From Bacillota bacterium (lineage in GTDB: Bacteria > Bacillota > DTU030 > DUMP01), in assembly GCA_012735455.1 (NCBI GenBank), contig JAAYHG010000112.1, positions 1 through 7,994 on the forward strand: a DNA stretch of 7,994 nt, read 5' to 3'. The position numbers and the translations under genes were made by a program. Below, one piece after another: positions 6,037 to 7,994 of this stretch (within the stretch, counting starts at the first letter, position 1; each line of letters opens with the position of its first letter). Under the pieces are notes generated by a model that saw nothing but the letters and a program-made list of their open reading frames with translations, was not told where the DNA came from and did no database searches.

Positions 6037-6898
6037 AGAAAAGCTAAATCAGGGCCGGTTTGTCATAACAGCGGAACTCGATCCGCCGCGTGGTGCCGAC
6101 CCAAGCGGTGTTCTGAGGCAAGCCCAGGCTTTGCTTGACTGGGTCGATGCTGTGAACGTAGCCGACTGCCCCATGGCTGGACTAAGGATGAGCCCTATTG
6201 CCGTTGCAGCCCTGGTGCAAGAGGAACTCAAGCTGGAGGCAGTCTTTCACCTGACCTGCCGTGATCGCAACCTACTAGGACTACAGGCAGAACTATTAGG
6301 TGCCTGGGCACTAGGTGTGCACAATATTTTGGCCTTGACGGGCGATGATCCGGGACGGGGTGATCACCCGGGTGCTACGGGAGTGTTCGACGTCAGTTCA
6401 GCCGGGTTGGTACGCATAGCAGCTTCCCTCAACCAGGGCCAAAGCGTGGCTGGGCGCCGCCTCGATGGTACAGATTTTCTCATTGGCGTGGTGGCCAATC
6501 CTGCAACCCCTGACCAGGGGGCCGAGATTGCACGGTTGGAAGAGAAAGTAGCGGCAGGGGCACATTTTGTGCAGACGCAACCTGTCTTTGACTTAAGGGT
6601 AGCAGAGGTTTTCGCCCGTGCTGTCGAGCACCTCGCCGTTCCTGTTCTCTTTGGCCTTCTCCCTCTCACTGGGCCTGCCATGGCCAGGAACATTACTGCG
6701 CGCGTGCCGGGAATTGTTGTTCCTCCCAGCGTGATTGAACGATTGGAACGGGATCCTGATTCTGGTCCGGCCATTGCCAGGGCCTTCTTGACCGAGGTTG
6801 CCTCCTTTGCTGCGGGAGTACACTTCTTTCCCATGGGGCATCCCGAGCGGGTTGTTGCCGTCTGCAGAGCTATGGATGATGTGGCTCCTGTTGGTTGA
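6023..6898 (+). CDS. metF: 5,10-methylenetetrahydrofolate reductase
   Basis: This 291-residue TIM-barrel flavoprotein reduces 5,10-methylene- to 5-methyltetrahydrofolate, the methyl donor for the adjacent MetH. The catalytic acid is E18 in ITAELDPPRG. The flavin-site segment LTGDDPGRGDHP begins at about residue 105 (T106, D108, D109). The folate-site segment FVQTQPVFD has Q184, Q186 and D190. LPLTGPAMARNI and GVHFFPMGHPERV complete the family pattern near the C terminus. The length is normal (E. coli MetF is about 296). ATG 6023 is chosen because AGGAG lies at 6007-6011; a GTG at 6002 is in frame but has no site before it. The gene overlaps metH by 14 bases, which suggests translational coupling. 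Acetogens often encode a zinc/iron-sulfur partner (MetV) beside metF; none is present here, so the electron donor (NADH, ferredoxin or a complex) cannot be told. No clear terminator follows. Confidence 0.94.
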   Translation: MASFKEKLNQGRFVITAELDPPRGADPSGVLRQAQALLDWVDAVNVADCPMAGLRMSPIAVAALVQEELKLEAVFHLTCRDRNLLGLQAELLGAWALGVHNILALTGDDPGRGDHPGATGVFDVSSAGLVRIAASLNQGQSVAGRRLDGTDFLIGVVANPATPDQGAEIARLEEKVAAGAHFVQTQPVFDLRVAEVFARAVEHLAVPVLFGLLPLTGPAMARNITARVPGIVVPPSVIERLERDPDSGPAIARAFLTEVASFAAGVHFFPMGHPERVVAVCRAMDDVAPVG

Positions 6899-6930
6899 TC
6901 TTTCGGCTACGATAATAAAATAATAAATAG

Positions 6931-6959
6931 TTGGTAGATATGGGGGAAAATGATACAAT
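6931..6959 (+). promoter_or_regulatory. Sigma-A-like promoter for the dehydrogenase gene
   Basis: TTGGTA (6931-6936) and TACAAT (6954-6959) are separated by exactly 17 bases in an AT-rich stretch between metF and the dehydrogenase. The -10 matches five of six consensus positions and the -35 four of six. It implies a start near 6966 and separate control from the SAM-regulated operon, although readthrough from metF is possible because no terminator is visible between them. Confidence 0.6.
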
Positions 6960-7008
6960 AACTCCGTAGGTGAATCCGGATTGTTAGAGCGCGAGGGAGG
7001 TTGGTTTA

Positions 7009-7971
7009 GTGGTGCTGGTGCTCTCCACTGTGAAGCTGAGCCCAGAAAAACAAGCAGCACTGGAACGGGAGTTTCCTGAGGTAACCCTTAGCATTACCCA
7101 GGACATGGCAGCAGTCCGTGAGCGCTGGTCCGAGATTGAGGTCTTAGTAAGCCAGTTGGGAACCGAACTGACACCTGATTTTCTTAATCAAGCCACAAGC
7201 CTGCGCTGGGTTCAGATTTTTGCTGCCGGAGCGGACCTGCTGCCCTTTACCCAGTTAAAAGAGCGCGGTATCCAGGTGAGCAACGTCAGCGGCATTCATA
7301 AGACCGCCATGGCCGAGCAGGCCTTCTGTTACCTGCTGGGATTTGTGCGGAGGGCAGCTGAATTCATGCCGGCGCAGCAGCGGCACCAGTGGCGGCGTCC
7401 TAAGGGGTTTTACGCCTTTAGTCAGCTCAAGGGCAAAACCTTGGTGGTGGTTGGTGCTGGCAACATCGGCCAGGAGATTGCTCGTCTCGGTCAGGCCTTC
7501 GGTATGCAGACCGTGGGCGTGAACAGTGACGGCCGGGCGGCTGCTCACTTTGAGCGGACTTATTCCACCGCGCAGCTAAAAGAAGCTGTAGGCCAAGGAG
7601 ATTTCATTGTGGTCGTGGTTCCTTTGACGCCTGCTACCCGGGGATTGATCGGCGCAGCAGAGTTTGCGGCGATGAAGGACGGGGCCTATTTTGTAAACCT
7701 AGCGCGTGGCCCTGTGGTTGATCAGGTGGCTCTAACTGGGGCACTCAAAACCGGGCGGTTGGCTGGGGCAGGACTTGACGTCTTTGATCCAGAGCCGCTG
7801 CCGGCCGACAGCCCGCTTTGGGACCTTCCCAATGTAACCATTACACCTCACATAGGTGGTTGGGCAGCGGATTATTGGGATAATGCATGGCAGGTTTTTC
7901 GCACCAACCTCCGCCAATTCTTGGCGGGAGAGGCCTTGACCACCGCGGTGAACTTGGATTTAGGTTATTAG
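7009..7971 (+). CDS. D-isomer-specific 2-hydroxyacid dehydrogenase, NAD(P)-dependent
   Basis: This 320-residue cytoplasmic oxidoreductase interconverts a 2-oxoacid and a D-2-hydroxyacid. The N-terminal substrate domain includes VSNVSGIHKTAMAEQAFCYLL. The Rossmann domain carries GAGNIG at 149-154. The catalytic triad is complete: R233 in NLARGPVVD, E262 in DVFDPEPLP and H281 in ITPHIGGW. The loop after the second strand reads VNSDGR (N172-S173-D174), without the Arg pair typical of NADP-preferring relatives; D174 could favour NAD, but it is not in the classic position. The length fits glyoxylate/hydroxypyruvate-reductase-like members rather than SerA, and no ACT domain is present. The start is GTG 7009, with GAGGGAGG at 6993-7000 (8 bases upstream); the next codon, GTG 7012, is an alternative. 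It has its own promoter. The substrate cannot be named from sequence; a role in glyoxylate, hydroxypyruvate or other 2-oxoacid reduction is possible. Confidence 0.9.
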   Translation: MVLVLSTVKLSPEKQAALEREFPEVTLSITQDMAAVRERWSEIEVLVSQLGTELTPDFLNQATSLRWVQIFAAGADLLPFTQLKERGIQVSNVSGIHKTAMAEQAFCYLLGFVRRAAEFMPAQQRHQWRRPKGFYAFSQLKGKTLVVVGAGNIGQEIARLGQAFGMQTVGVNSDGRAAAHFERTYSTAQLKEAVGQGDFIVVVVPLTPATRGLIGAAEFAAMKDGAYFVNLARGPVVDQVALTGALKTGRLAGAGLDVFDPEPLPADSPLWDLPNVTITPHIGGWAADYWDNAWQVFRTNLRQFLAGEALTTAVNLDLGY

Positions 7972-7994
7972 AGGGGCGTGATCACGAGCCGATA

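Noticed and set aside
6364..7060. Minus-strand frames of 155-156 codons over metF and its downstream region
   Set aside because: They are antisense to conserved metF codons and, in one case, cross the AT-rich promoter region. No motif or ribosome binding site supports them.
7977..7986. Palindrome CGTGATCACG after the dehydrogenase stop; possible GTG start at 7978
   Set aside because: The GAGGGG before it is only one or two bases from the GTG, too close for a ribosome binding site, and no T tract is visible for a terminator before the window ends.
1..7994. CRISPR arrays, insertion sequences, tRNA or rRNA genes, prophage genes
   Set aside because: No direct-repeat array, transposase motif, terminal inverted repeat pair, tRNA cloverleaf or rRNA signature was recognised on either strand.

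Overview
The window looks like a chromosomal segment of an anaerobic, moderately GC-rich member of the Firmicutes, probably a clostridial or acetogen-like lineage. The sequence support is strong AGGAGG-type ribosome binding sites, sigma-A-like promoters, a class SAM-I (S-box) riboswitch with an intrinsic terminator, and a short MetH whose reactivation domain is a separate gene (an arrangement known from Thermotoga and Clostridia). The lineage is an inference; no rRNA or other marker is present.

Layout. (1) 1-1404, plus strand: the C-terminal four fifths or so of an ABC-class P-loop ATPase of unknown role, cut by the left window edge. (2) 1418-2565, minus strand: a two-gene operon of single-domain ChrA-type membrane transporters, the usual 'short-chain CHR pair'. 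It converges on the ATPase gene with only 13 bases between the stop codons. (3) 2566-2936: a 371-base divergent intergenic region holding a promoter, a complete SAM-I riboswitch and its terminator, all reading rightward. (4) 2937-6898, plus strand: a tight three-gene methionine operon of MetH-reactivation-domain protein, cobalamin-dependent methionine synthase (metH) and methylenetetrahydrofolate reductase (metF). The first two are 4 bases apart and the last two overlap by 14 bases. (5) 6899-7008: an intergenic region with a sigma-A-like promoter. (6) 7009-7971, plus strand: a D-isomer-specific 2-hydroxyacid dehydrogenase. The last 23 bases hold no supportable gene.

How the genes work together. 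MetF reduces methylene-tetrahydrofolate to methyl-tetrahydrofolate. MetH moves that methyl group through its cobalamin to homocysteine, giving methionine. The small upstream protein supplies the SAM-dependent reductive reactivation function that this 807-residue MetH lacks. SAM, the downstream product of methionine, binds the leader RNA and stops transcription of all three genes. The ChrA pair, the ATPase and the dehydrogenase show no evident functional link to this operon. I do not see a clearly undescribed system. The points most worth a second look are the cysteine-rich tail of the reactivation protein, a Gly in place of the usual Arg in the MetH folate-domain motif, and the unassigned ABC-class ATPase.
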